The notes under the pieces are model-generated. The model did no database searches, was not told the origin of the DNA, and saw nothing but the letters and a program-made list of their open reading frames with translations. Positions 29,061 through 36,361 of a DNA stretch of 43,748 bases are shown piece by piece. Position numbers and translations under genes: made by a program. Source of the stretch: Chitinophaga pinensis (GTDB lineage: Bacteria; Pseudomonadota; Gammaproteobacteria; Burkholderiales; SG8-41). The first letter of the stretch is position 1; each line of letters begins with the position of its first letter. Location: assembly GCA_943329075.2 (NCBI GenBank), contig CALQCM020000037.1:1-43748 (forward strand). Reading direction: 5' to 3'.

Positions 29061-29677
29061 TCCGATTCCCCGATCGCATCACTGAAACTCGGACCGCAAA
29101 CCCTTGGGGTGGGGGGCGATACATCTTTCGCGTATCGGGTGGCTGATGCCGAGCAAGGTTGCTTGGTGGGGGCGGAGTGATGCTGACGTAACCCGGCCCA
29201 ATTCTTCATGATCGCCAACTTAAATCCTGAATCCCAGTTTAAATATTTGTATCCTTTTGCTTGGCACTTTTCGCGGAAGTAACTAAGGTGAGCGTCCAAC
29301 TGGTCATAACCGTTCTCCACCGCCCAATCACGAACTTTCTGAGAAATTTCAAAAAGTCGTGGCATCAGTGTTTTTGCCGTAATGGAACGGCCCACTTTAA
29401 TTTTGGGAAAGGGAGCCGTCGTTTGATGGTTAATTGATGGTTCTATAATGGTTCGGCTGTCACTGCTATGCAAGGGATGGGCGTGCGCTGGCCCCAGATC
29501 AGGAGTTTCATTTTCACTAGTTTTCTCGGTGCTAGGGGTTCCTTCTGCGGGAGGGGTCAACATTTCTATGTTGATTCGGTAATTTGTGCTTTTCCGTCCT
29601 CCCTTTGAATTCCCTGTGACTTTGAGATATCCCGTGGACTTCTCCGCCACCAACCCCACCCGGCTAGGAACGGCCAC
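29057..29677 (-). CDS. Replication-initiation-like protein, possibly N-terminally truncated
   Basis: A 206-aa product. The first 40 residues (STGYLKVTGNSKGGRKSTNY and RI) look like the wing of a helix-turn-helix, but the preceding helices are missing because a stop codon lies in frame at 29705-29707, upstream of the GTG start at 29677. The C-terminal block VRDWAVENGYDQLDAHLSYF, then KGYKYLNWDSGFKLAIMKNW, resembles the tail of phage replication O/DnaT-like proteins that load helicase. The middle is Ser/Thr/Pro-rich and probably disordered. A frameshift near 29700 is possible: another frame there reads SRKKSERVTDWFRQGKQF and stops. First gene of the element operon. Confidence 0.55.
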   Translation of the reverse strand: MAVPSRVGLVAEKSTGYLKVTGNSKGGRKSTNYRINIEMLTPPAEGTPSTEKTSENETPDLGPAHAHPLHSSDSRTIIEPSINHQTTAPFPKIKVGRSITAKTLMPRLFEISQKVRDWAVENGYDQLDAHLSYFREKCQAKGYKYLNWDSGFKLAIMKNWAGLRQHHSAPTKQPCSASATRYAKDVSPPTPRVCGPSFSDAIGESE

Positions 29678-29821
29678 TAAAACTGTTTCCCCTGACGAAA
29701 CCAGTCAGTCACTCTTTCTGATTTTTTGCGGCTAATATCTATTCCTACTAGCTTCTTTTTCTCCTATTTTGTCCTGTGCAGAAATGGCTACACTTACGAC
29801 AAAACGCTAGATGGAAAACTG
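29678..29821. promoter_or_regulatory. Divergent intergenic control region of the element
   Basis: This 144-base gap separates the leftward replication/integrase operon from the rightward cargo gene and must hold both promoters. It is AT-rich with pyrimidine runs (ttctttttctcctattttg). I see no convincing -35/-10 pair or operator palindrome. Confidence 0.4.
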
Positions 29822-31018
29822 ATGGGCCGCACAACAAAATCCCAATTGCCTGAACAGGCTCCCAGCGATCCCGCAAACAGATTGAAGCAGATTCTGCTTG
29901 TTCCGTGGGTTATTTTCTTCTGGCTCTCAGGCAAAACAACGGTACCTTTTCTGGCGGAAATGTCCGGGTTGTCGAAGAGCCTACTGCGGCGTCGCAGACT
30001 CAGGAACCTTAAGGAATCAACTAAACAGAGTGCCATCGCTTCGGCCGATAAGTTCTTCTTGGATAAGACAGCCAAGCAGAAATGGAATAAGGAAGACGCT
30101 ACTGTTTCGGGATTCCAACAGGCGGCACCGTCAATCTTGGCTGGTGAACCGCGTCCTTATGCGGACTTTATCTATCTACAAGGAACGCCCGATAGTCCGC
30201 GATTGCCGCTGACTGTCGCTTTTGCTGAGGAAATCGATAAGCTTCTGAATAGAATGTTAGCGGCAATCCACCGCAACGACCTTGAACTATTCAAGCGAGA
30301 CTTTGTGAATTTCGATTGGGGAAATGCATATCCAAGATCGGACGTCGATCGACATGACGCTGATTGCCGCATGGATGCATTTCGCGCTGCACAGAGTTTG
30401 GACGCCGCTCTGACTTTTGCAGACCCGTTTGTTTGGGATCTGCTGGTTTCGCTATTCGCCGCACTGGATGCCGAGCATTGCTCCACTTACTTCGTTAAGT
30501 TTCGGCCGCGACCGTTGCTACTCCTAATCACCCCAAAATTGAACGTAAAAGTCGACCTGAATGCGCAATCGCAAGAGTTTCCACGTCGAGACTTCGCGGA
30601 TCTGCCCGTCAGACGGCTGTTGGAGTTCAGCCATGCCATTGTGTTTTGGGTCAAAGAAAAACGCTGGCCCGACAAGCCAGTGGGGCGAAAAAAACTTGGG
30701 GAAGCGCTGGGCTACGGCGACCAAGTGATCGGCAATTTATTCGATGGAACCAAGAACATGAATGCGACAAGCTACGATAGGATCTGGAGGTATATGTGGA
30801 CGAAAGTGGCGAAGTGCGAATCTCCGTATTTTTCCTGGCCCCTGTTACTGGCGACGATTGTCTGTCAGAAGCTACTGATTACCCGTGATCCGAACCAAAA
30901 GCTCAAATCCTTCGTATTAATCGGTCATGAGGATTACACGCGATTGTGGAACTGGCACCGCCAGCGCTGGGCCAGCCAACTGAGCGAAGGCACAGAAGAC
31001 TGGCCTGCGTGGCTCTAA
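29822..31018 (+). CDS. Unknown cargo protein of the integrated element
   Basis: I do not recognise this protein. From ATG 29822 it is 398 aa (an in-frame TTG at 29726 would give 430 aa). By eye: a short polar N-terminus, a hydrophobic stretch LKQILLVPWVIFFWLSG followed by a basic patch LLRRRRLRNLK, then a long mixed alpha/beta body with many acidic/aromatic residues. A C-terminal block, GRKKLGEALGYGDQVIGNLF, looks like a helix-turn-helix of the lambda-repressor kind, followed by WRYMWTKVAKC. It is the only sizeable gene in the element not needed for mobility and is transcribed on its own. That is the usual place for a defence, immunity or regulatory cargo gene. Function is open. Confidence 0.75.
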   Translation: MGRTTKSQLPEQAPSDPANRLKQILLVPWVIFFWLSGKTTVPFLAEMSGLSKSLLRRRRLRNLKESTKQSAIASADKFFLDKTAKQKWNKEDATVSGFQQAAPSILAGEPRPYADFIYLQGTPDSPRLPLTVAFAEEIDKLLNRMLAAIHRNDLELFKRDFVNFDWGNAYPRSDVDRHDADCRMDAFRAAQSLDAALTFADPFVWDLLVSLFAALDAEHCSTYFVKFRPRPLLLLITPKLNVKVDLNAQSQEFPRRDFADLPVRRLLEFSHAIVFWVKEKRWPDKPVGRKKLGEALGYGDQVIGNLFDGTKNMNATSYDRIWRYMWTKVAKCESPYFSWPLLLATIVCQKLLITRDPNQKLKSFVLIGHEDYTRLWNWHRQRWASQLSEGTEDWPAWL

Positions 31019-31159
31019 TTAACGCTTGCTGTCATCCCGCACGGAGACTTGATATTCCCAGTCCTCGGGTCGCTCATCATCGCCGCGCGAATGCCAGTAC
31101 TCGTCGTAATTGGGATTGAGTTGGTCGCCGTGGTTGTCGTCGTCGCTCTTTGTGGACAT
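31019..31159 (-). CDS. Tiny acidic protein, 46 aa
   Basis: A short open frame beginning MSTKSDDDNHGDQLNPNYDE and ending with DSKR. The ATG at 31159 is preceded by TTAGGAGAAAATAA, a near-ideal ribosome binding site, and codons are used sensibly. The stop TAA is directly adjacent to the convergent cargo-gene stop. The motif NHGDQLNPN...YW recalls small hypothetical proteins of pseudomonads and relatives that read DNHANQLNPN. Function unknown; the sequence is acidic and soluble. Confidence 0.65.
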   Translation of the reverse strand: MSTKSDDDNHGDQLNPNYDEYWHSRGDDERPEDWEYQVSVRDDSKR

Positions 31160-31183
31160 TTATTTTCTCCTAAGTAGTGTTAT

Positions 31184-31354
31184 TTATTTAACCTTGCCGA
31201 CTACCGTGGACGTTGAATGAGCTACGGTTTGCTGCAATCGGCCAACGTAGCTACCTTTTGGTATCTGGCCTCCATTCTGCTTGGCGACGGTGCTTTGGAT
31301 GCGTGCAACAACGCTGGGGGTCGTGGGCGTGGAAGACGGGTTAGACTTGGACAT
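31184..31354 (-). CDS. Tiny Ser/Thr-rich protein, 56 aa
   Basis: A small gene beginning MSKSNPSSTPTTPSVVARIQ with the further motif STVAKQNGGQIPKGSYVGRLQ. The ATG at 31354 has AGGAG eight bases upstream. A longer frame to 31603 exists but its extra residues have no support. The pattern AxRIQSxxAKxxGGxxPKGS is shared by short hypothetical proteins near phage-related and plasmid genes. It is probably co-transcribed with the next 46-aa gene 24 bases away. Function unknown. Confidence 0.65.
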   Translation of the reverse strand: MSKSNPSSTPTTPSVVARIQSTVAKQNGGQIPKGSYVGRLQQTVAHSTSTVVGKVK

Positions 31355-32139
31355 CGCTAATCTCCTAGTTTGGTTGAATGTAACCGAAGCGTCGGTCACG
31401 GACAGAGTATTAGGCAAATGGAATCCACAACTCATCCCAAAATTTGCACTTTCGTTTGCGCATGATCGACTGGCAGAGAACATGTTTTGAAAATAGGTCT
31501 CAACTAGGACAGCAAAAACTTGTGAACGGCTGGTTTCGGAGTCACGATAAGGCCGCTCGTGGTCGACTGCCGAAGTAGATTTCTCCGCGATCAATGACCG
31601 CAACCGCTGTATTGCTGCTGGCGGCGAGTTACTCGGGCAGGAGCATCAATCGAGGTGCGTGGCGGCGATTCGGGCGACGGGTGGGGGGTGTCGGGTGCCG
31701 GAGTGGCCCTGCGCGGCATGGCGGCGGGGGTGGGGGGTGGCATACACCCACTGATCAAGTCGGCGCAGGTTTTGCTGGGCGTCGGGTAGGCGCACTAAAT
31801 CTGGCGGATTGAATTCATTCCCATGCTGGCTTGCTGAGATGGCAACCATTGATCGCGTGTCGAATTACGATGAAGACTTGCGCCAAAATGGGTTTGGCTA
31901 CCAAGAATACACGCAGGTGCCACGCCGAATTAATCCAACAGACGAGGGTGATTTTGGAAATGCTTCGTCGCGAAAATCGGCACCAATCATGCTTCAATTA
32001 GCCGCCGATCTATCGGGCTAAAAAGTGTCTAATACAACAAACCAACAATGAGTCAAACCAACAGGTTAGGCAATCGATGCGGACGAAAGCATTAGACACA
32101 TGGCATTGGCTAACTGATTATTACTTTAAGGAAATGTGA
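31355..32139. other. Right part of the element without a convincing gene
   Basis: Possible open frames at 31646-31849 and 31815-31997 (minus) and 31594-31812 and 31809-32021 (plus) lack ribosome binding sites or recognisable motifs. The stretch contains a G-rich tract (about 31679-31740), the arm-site-like GTGTCTAATA at 32025, and its inverted copy ATTAGACAC at 32091. Probably attachment and regulatory sequence plus decay. Confidence 0.5.
32026..32099. repeat. Right-end inverted pair of the TGTCTAAT motif
   Basis: TGTCTAATA at 32026-32034 and its reverse complement ATTAGACAC at 32091-32099. Together with the two copies at 26945 and 26964 they flank the element symmetrically and are candidate integrase arm sites. 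Confidence 0.55.
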
Positions 32140-32214
32140 TGGTGGGCGGTACTGGGATCGAACCAGTGACTTCCACCGTGTGAAGGTGGCACTCTACCGC
32201 TGAGTTAACCGCCC
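32140..32214 (-). tRNA. tRNA-Val(CAC)
   Basis: The reverse complement folds as a cloverleaf: acceptor GGGCGGT/ACCGCCC, D-arm ACTC/GAGT, anticodon stem CCACC/GGTGG around TTCACAC (anticodon CAC, Val codon GTG), T-arm CTGGT/ATCAG-type with TTCGATC, and an encoded CCA at 32140-32142. The 3' half is the target of the integrated element, and because the element carries the same 28 bases the tRNA stays functional. The same bases appear at 26870. Confidence 0.95.
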
Positions 32215-32238
32215 GAGGGGTCGCGCTTCGGGAGGCAA

Positions 32239-32268
32239 ATATTACCATTAACCGCTGCGGCCTTCCAA
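32239..32268 (-). promoter_or_regulatory. Candidate promoter of tRNA-Val
   Basis: On the minus strand, TTGGAA (-35, 4 of 6 bases) and TAATAT (-10, 4 of 6) are 18 bases apart and 25 bases upstream of the tRNA 5' end. Moderate match only. Confidence 0.35.
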
Positions 32269-32314
32269 ATGCCCCGCGCTATATAATCGCGGCTTCATTC
32301 CTGAGCGATTTTAT

Positions 32315-33544
32315 ATGCTGCCGTTCGAAAAGCTGCCTGCGCCGCCGGCCAAACCTGCGCCCGCGTTGCTGAAGGGCGTCACCGTCCTCGATTTGACCAC
32401 TTCGATTGCCGGCCCTTATGCGACGATGCTGCTCGCCGACATGGGCGCGCGCGTGATCAAGATCGAGCGTCCCGGCACCGGTGACGACTGTCGCGCCTGG
32501 GGGCCGCCATGGCACGATGGCGAATCGTTGTGGTTTTTGTCGGTCAACCGTAATAAAGAGAGCGTCACGCTCGATTATTCAGGCACAGCGGGTCGCAAAG
32601 TGCTGCACGACATGGTGCGCCGTGCGGATGTCGTCATCGTCAACCTGGTCGGCCGTGTGCAGAAGAAGCTCGGCATTGATTACGCGACGCTCTCGGCGCT
32701 GAATCCAAAACTGGTCTTTGTTTCGCTCACGGGTTTCGGCATGGAAGGCGCGCGGCGCGATTTCCCCTGTTACGACCTGATCGCCGAGGGTTACAGCGGC
32801 GTGATGGACCTGACCGGTGAGGCCGACAGTCCGCCGCAGAAAGTCGGCACACCGGCGGCCGATCTGATTTCCGGGATGGATGCGGCGATGGCAACTCTGG
32901 GTGCGCTGTTCGAACGCGCCTCCAGCGGCAAGGGCCATCAGATCGACATCGCGATGGTCGACAGCATGACGCGCTTCATGTCGCCGCGCATCGTGCCGTA
33001 CCTGGGCGCGGGTGAAATTCCGCACCGCACCGGCGCGCGCGACAGCGTGATCGCCGTTTATCAGGCGTTTGAGACGCAGGACAAGCCGTTGACGCTGGGC
33101 CTCGGTAACGATTCGATCTGGAAACGTTTCTGGCAGGCGGTGGGCGAGCCGGCCAAAGGCGACGATCCGCGCTGTGCCAGCAACGAAGACCGCCGCAATG
33201 TGCGCGCCGAAATTGTGGCTGACATTCAGCGTGTGCTGAAAACAAAATCGCGCGATGCGTGGCTGAAAATATTTTCAGAGGCCAAAGTGCCGGCCGGGCC
33301 GGTCAACAGCATTGACGATCTGACCAGTGATCCCGAATTGATCGCGCGCGGACTGTTTTATACCGCCGAGTCACCGGGACGCCGCACGCCGCAGGTCGGT
33401 TTCGGCATCGGCATCGACGGCGGCAATCTGACGTGGCGCTCGCCGCCACCGCGCCTGGGTGAGCATACCGACGCGGTATTGAGCGACTGGCTGGGCTACG
33501 ATGCGCAGGCAGTGGCACAGTTGCACGCGCAGAAACTGGTCTGA
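32315..33544 (+). CDS. Family III CoA-transferase (CaiB/BaiF)
   Basis: Transfers CoA between organic acids. The 409-aa protein has the family N-terminus GVTVLDLTTSIAGPYATMLL, the CoA-binding VIKIERPGTGDDCR, SVNRNKESVTLDY, and catalytic Asp154 (PCYDLIAEGYSG), with FGxEG-type FGMEGARRDF just before it. The C-terminal VPAGPVNSIDDLTSDPE is typical. A perfect -10 TATAAT at 32282-32287 stands 28 bases upstream of the ATG, without a recognisable -35. The acid and CoA donor are unknown. Its neighbour is an amino-acid-oxidase-like gene. Confidence 0.94.
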   Translation: MLPFEKLPAPPAKPAPALLKGVTVLDLTTSIAGPYATMLLADMGARVIKIERPGTGDDCRAWGPPWHDGESLWFLSVNRNKESVTLDYSGTAGRKVLHDMVRRADVVIVNLVGRVQKKLGIDYATLSALNPKLVFVSLTGFGMEGARRDFPCYDLIAEGYSGVMDLTGEADSPPQKVGTPAADLISGMDAAMATLGALFERASSGKGHQIDIAMVDSMTRFMSPRIVPYLGAGEIPHRTGARDSVIAVYQAFETQDKPLTLGLGNDSIWKRFWQAVGEPAKGDDPRCASNEDRRNVRAEIVADIQRVLKTKSRDAWLKIFSEAKVPAGPVNSIDDLTSDPELIARGLFYTAESPGRRTPQVGFGIGIDGGNLTWRSPPPRLGEHTDAVLSDWLGYDAQAVAQLHAQKLV

Positions 33545-33558
33545 TGTTTGCGATCAAC

Positions 33559-33626
33559 GCCCTTCGACAGGCTCAGGGCGAACGGCAATTGATTGCTACC
33601 GTTCGTGGTGAGCCTGTCGAACCACG
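33559..33626. repeat. Intergenic inverted repeat (CTTCGACAGGCTCAGG type)
   Basis: CGACAGGCTCAGGGCGAACGG on one arm and CCGTTCGTGGTGAGCCTGTCG on the other, separated by about 13 bases. This is the well-known dispersed palindrome found in many beta- and gammaproteobacteria. It fills most of the gap between the CoA transferase and the oxidase gene. Confidence 0.8.
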
Positions 33627-33668
33627 TTCAAATGCGATGCAATCCAAATCACCGATTTTCGGCCGGCC

Positions 33669-34904
33669 GTGAAAAACATCACCATCATTGGCGCCGGCAT
33701 CGTCGGCATCGCTACTGCATCCTATCTGCGGCGCGACGGCCATCAAGTCACGGTGGTCGATCGCGGCCTGCCGGGTGAATATTGTTCCATGGGCAACGCC
33801 GGCATATTGAGCCCGGGTTCCTGCGTGCCGATTGCCATGCCCGGCGTGCTCGGTAACGTGCCCGGTTATCTGCTCGATCCGCTCGGGCCGCTGCGCTTGA
33901 AGTGGTCGTATTTTCCGCGCGCGCTGCCGTGGTTGTGGCGCTTCATCAACAGCACCGGCCGCGCACAGATCGAAGCGACGGCCGACGCGCTGCGTTCTCT
34001 GCTGGTGCAGACCTTCGACGCGCATCTGCCGCTGGCGAACCATGCCGGTTGCGCCGATCTCATTCGCCAGAGCGGTTACGTCGTCGTCTACGAAGACGAA
34101 CAAAGCTACCGCGGCGATGCGCTGGCGTGGAAACTGCGGCGTGACCGTGGCGTAATCTGCACGGAACTCGATGCCGCGGGTATCGAGACACTGGTGCAGG
34201 CGCTCGGTCGCCGTTATCCGCGCGGCCTGCATTTGCCCGAACAGGGCTATGTCGCCAATCCGGAACGATTGACCAAGACACTGGCAGCGCAGTTTCAGCG
34301 CGATGGCGGCGTGATCCTGCAGCGCGACGTGCTGGACATCGAGCTTGGCGCTGACGGGCCGCTGGCGCTGCTGACCGATGCCGGGCGATTGCCGGTCGAA
34401 ACGCTGGTGCTGTGCGCCGGTGTGCATTCGGCGCAGTTCAGCGCGAAATTAGGGGACCGCGTGCCGCTCGAAGCGGAACGCGGTTATCACGTCATGTTCT
34501 CCGATCCGTCGCTGGAGTTGCCGATGCCGGTGGCCTCGGCGCAGCACAAGTTGTTCGTTACGCCGATGGAAATGGGCACGCGCATTGCCGGTCACACTGA
34601 GTTCGCCGGCATCGATGCCGAACCCGATTACCGGCGCGCCGACGCGCTGGTCGCGCACATGAAGCGTTTGTTTCCGCAGGTGCGCAACGTCGAAACCACG
34701 CGCTGGATGGGCAAACGCCCGTCGCTGCCCGATTCGAAGCCGGTGATCGGACGTGCGACGCGTTACGCCAATACCTTCTACGCCTTTGGCCACGGCCATA
34801 TCGGTTTGTGCGGCAGCGCGCCGACCGGCCGTCTCATTGCCGATCTTGTTGCCGGGCGGCAACCGAACATCGATCTCGCACCGTTTCGCGCCGACCGCTT
34901 TTAG
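33669..34904 (+). CDS. FAD-dependent D-amino-acid dehydrogenase-like oxidoreductase
   Basis: A 411-aa member of the DAO/DadA family, which oxidises amino acids with FAD. The dinucleotide-binding N-terminus is ITIIGAGIVGIATASYLRRD, with VVDRG as the second strand. CSMGNAGILSPGSCVP matches the DadA FAD-binding segment, and the C-terminal HGHIGLCGSAPTGRLIADLV is diagnostic. It may pass electrons to the membrane chain as DadA does, but the gene is not next to dadX. Substrate unknown. Its stop lies 18 bases before the convergent cytochrome gene. Confidence 0.9.
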   Translation: MKNITIIGAGIVGIATASYLRRDGHQVTVVDRGLPGEYCSMGNAGILSPGSCVPIAMPGVLGNVPGYLLDPLGPLRLKWSYFPRALPWLWRFINSTGRAQIEATADALRSLLVQTFDAHLPLANHAGCADLIRQSGYVVVYEDEQSYRGDALAWKLRRDRGVICTELDAAGIETLVQALGRRYPRGLHLPEQGYVANPERLTKTLAAQFQRDGGVILQRDVLDIELGADGPLALLTDAGRLPVETLVLCAGVHSAQFSAKLGDRVPLEAERGYHVMFSDPSLELPMPVASAQHKLFVTPMEMGTRIAGHTEFAGIDAEPDYRRADALVAHMKRLFPQVRNVETTRWMGKRPSLPDSKPVIGRATRYANTFYAFGHGHIGLCGSAPTGRLIADLVAGRQPNIDLAPFRADRF

Positions 34905-34922
34905 CGCAGTTTGCGCCGGCGG

Positions 34923-35288
34923 TTAGCGCTCGGGCGCAAACTTGTAGCGCGTTACATTCAGATATTCGACGACATCTTCGACTTCCTCCGGCGTCCATCC
35001 GAGATTGATCTGGCGCCGCCAGTCGTCGACGATCAGGCGCACCTCGTGTTTTGTCATGGGCAACTTGTTCGCGCGACTGTGAATTTTCGGCGTGTGGCAG
35101 TACTCGCAGTGGTTTTCGTAGAGCGCGCGCCCGCGTGTGACATCCGCGCCGAATGATGACGGCGCCGATGCGGCGAATGCCGCCATGATGAAAATGCCGC
35201 ACGCGGCGCTGCGGGCAAAGTAGGGTTGCGGTTTGCCAACGGGGGACTGCGGGGTGCGGTTCGACGGCCGAGGAATGCCGTAGTTCAT
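34923..35288 (-). CDS. Small c-type cytochrome
   Basis: A 121-aa exported monohaem cytochrome: CEYCH (Cys61, Cys64, His65) is the haem-binding motif, with a Met at LPMTKHE as possible distal ligand. The signal segment GIFIMAAFAASAPSSFGA is preceded by about 28 polar residues, longer than usual for an n-region. The ATG at 35288 follows GGAGGCACATC, a strong ribosome binding site, so the long n-region is probably real. Likely an electron carrier in the periplasm; partner unknown, although an FAD oxidase gene is convergent with it. Confidence 0.85.
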   Translation of the reverse strand: MNYGIPRPSNRTPQSPVGKPQPYFARSAACGIFIMAAFAASAPSSFGADVTRGRALYENHCEYCHTPKIHSRANKLPMTKHEVRLIVDDWRRQINLGWTPEEVEDVVEYLNVTRYKFAPER

Positions 35289-35481
35289 GATGTGCCTCCG
35301 GACGAGTGCGGATGATCCGTTCATCCTAATGACGCAGGGAGCCCCCCGACTTGATCTGCGTCAATCGCAGGGACATGGGTGGGGCTGTGGCGCGCGCGGA
35401 CCGGCGACCGGCGCGGGTCTTTTTGGTGCCGGTGTCGCGGTCCGCTAGAATCCATTCGCGATCAACAATAGGAGAGCGTCC

Positions 35482-36306
35482 GTGTCAGTCACCTCGTCAA
35501 GCCTGCGTAACATCGCCGCGATAGTCTCACTGCTACTTTTGACGGCCTTTGCCAATACCAGCGGCGCGCAGGTAAAGCCGCTGCGCAGTGCGCCGGGCGG
35601 CGGGGCGCCGCAATCGATATTGTGGGTCGGCAACAGCTTTTTTTATTACAACAATAGTATGCACAACTACTTCATCAATATCGTGAAGGCGGCGGATGCG
35701 CAGGCGCGCCCGCGCGGTGTCTCGGTGACGATCAGCGGCTCGGGCATGGACTGGCACGACCTGGAGTCGTACTTCCGGCCCAACGGCATTGGGCGTTACT
35801 CATTCGTCGGCGACAACGAAATCGTTTTCAACAAGCCGGGCCGCCAGTTCGACGCCGTCATCATGATGGATTGCAGTCAGTGTCCGATCCACCCGCAGTT
35901 GAAGGGATCGTTCCATGAATTCGCCAAGAAGCAGGGCGACACGGTGGTAAAAAACGGCGCGCGGCCGGTGCTCTTTATGTCGTGGGCCTACAAGGACAAA
36001 CCGGAAATGACGGGGATGCTGGCCGATGCCTATACCACTGCCGGCAATAACAATGACATGCTGGTGATTCCGGCGGGCCTGGCCTTCGCCAACGCGATTA
36101 AAAAACGCGCCGATCTCGAACTGTATCAACCGGACAAACGGCATCCGACGCTGGCGGGTACCTATCTCGCCGCCAGTACGGCCTACGCAACGCTGTATGG
36201 CAAATCGCCGGTCGGCAATGCCTACACCGCAGGACTTGACGCGGCGACCGCGGCGTTTCTGCAAAACGTCGCGCAGGAAACCGTGCAGGACTATTTTGGC
36301 CGCTAA
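35482..36306 (+). CDS. SGNH/GDSL-like hydrolase family protein, exported
   Basis: A 274-aa protein with a signal peptide (SLRNIAAIVSLLLLTAFANT, cleavage near SGAQ). The GNS block is ILWVGNSFFYYNN, and the catalytic pair at the C-terminus is DKRHPTLAGTYLAA (DxxHP), the order expected for SGNH esterases. Block II is less clear. The start is GTG at 35482 with AGGAGA seven bases upstream, and a TAGAAT -10 lies at 35446. The natural ester substrate is unknown. Confidence 0.82.
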   Translation: MSVTSSSLRNIAAIVSLLLLTAFANTSGAQVKPLRSAPGGGAPQSILWVGNSFFYYNNSMHNYFINIVKAADAQARPRGVSVTISGSGMDWHDLESYFRPNGIGRYSFVGDNEIVFNKPGRQFDAVIMMDCSQCPIHPQLKGSFHEFAKKQGDTVVKNGARPVLFMSWAYKDKPEMTGMLADAYTTAGNNNDMLVIPAGLAFANAIKKRADLELYQPDKRHPTLAGTYLAASTAYATLYGKSPVGNAYTAGLDAATAAFLQNVAQETVQDYFGR

Positions 36307-36361
36307 GTCGGGTGGCGCCGGGCCGCTTTCGCGGGAAGGATATTGCTGACCGGTTGTTGCA

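Larger units (their letters stand above)
26870..32167. mobile_element. 5.27-kb integrated element at tRNA-Val, with tyrosine integrase
   Basis: The element lies between two 28-bp direct repeats whose offset is 5,270 bases. It contains, on the minus strand, a four-gene operon (replication-like protein, unknown protein, DUF4224-type protein, integrase) packed with 0-4 base junctions. Divergently it carries one unknown cargo gene of about 398 codons, then two tiny minus-strand genes, and about 785 bases without convincing genes before the tRNA. The DNA is visibly more AT-rich than the flanking chromosome. No capsid, terminase, conjugation or relaxase genes are present, so it would need helper functions or be mobilised by integrase alone. 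Satellite-like is the best description. Confidence 0.85.

Noticed and set aside
29784..29810. Possible eight-codon leader peptide before the cargo gene
   Set aside because: An ATG followed by eight codons and TAG is easily found by chance and there is no ribosome binding site or attenuator structure.
31594..32021. Small frames of 60-72 codons on both strands near the right end of the element
   Set aside because: No ribosome binding site, low-complexity Gly/Arg-rich or implausible sequences, and they overlap each other.
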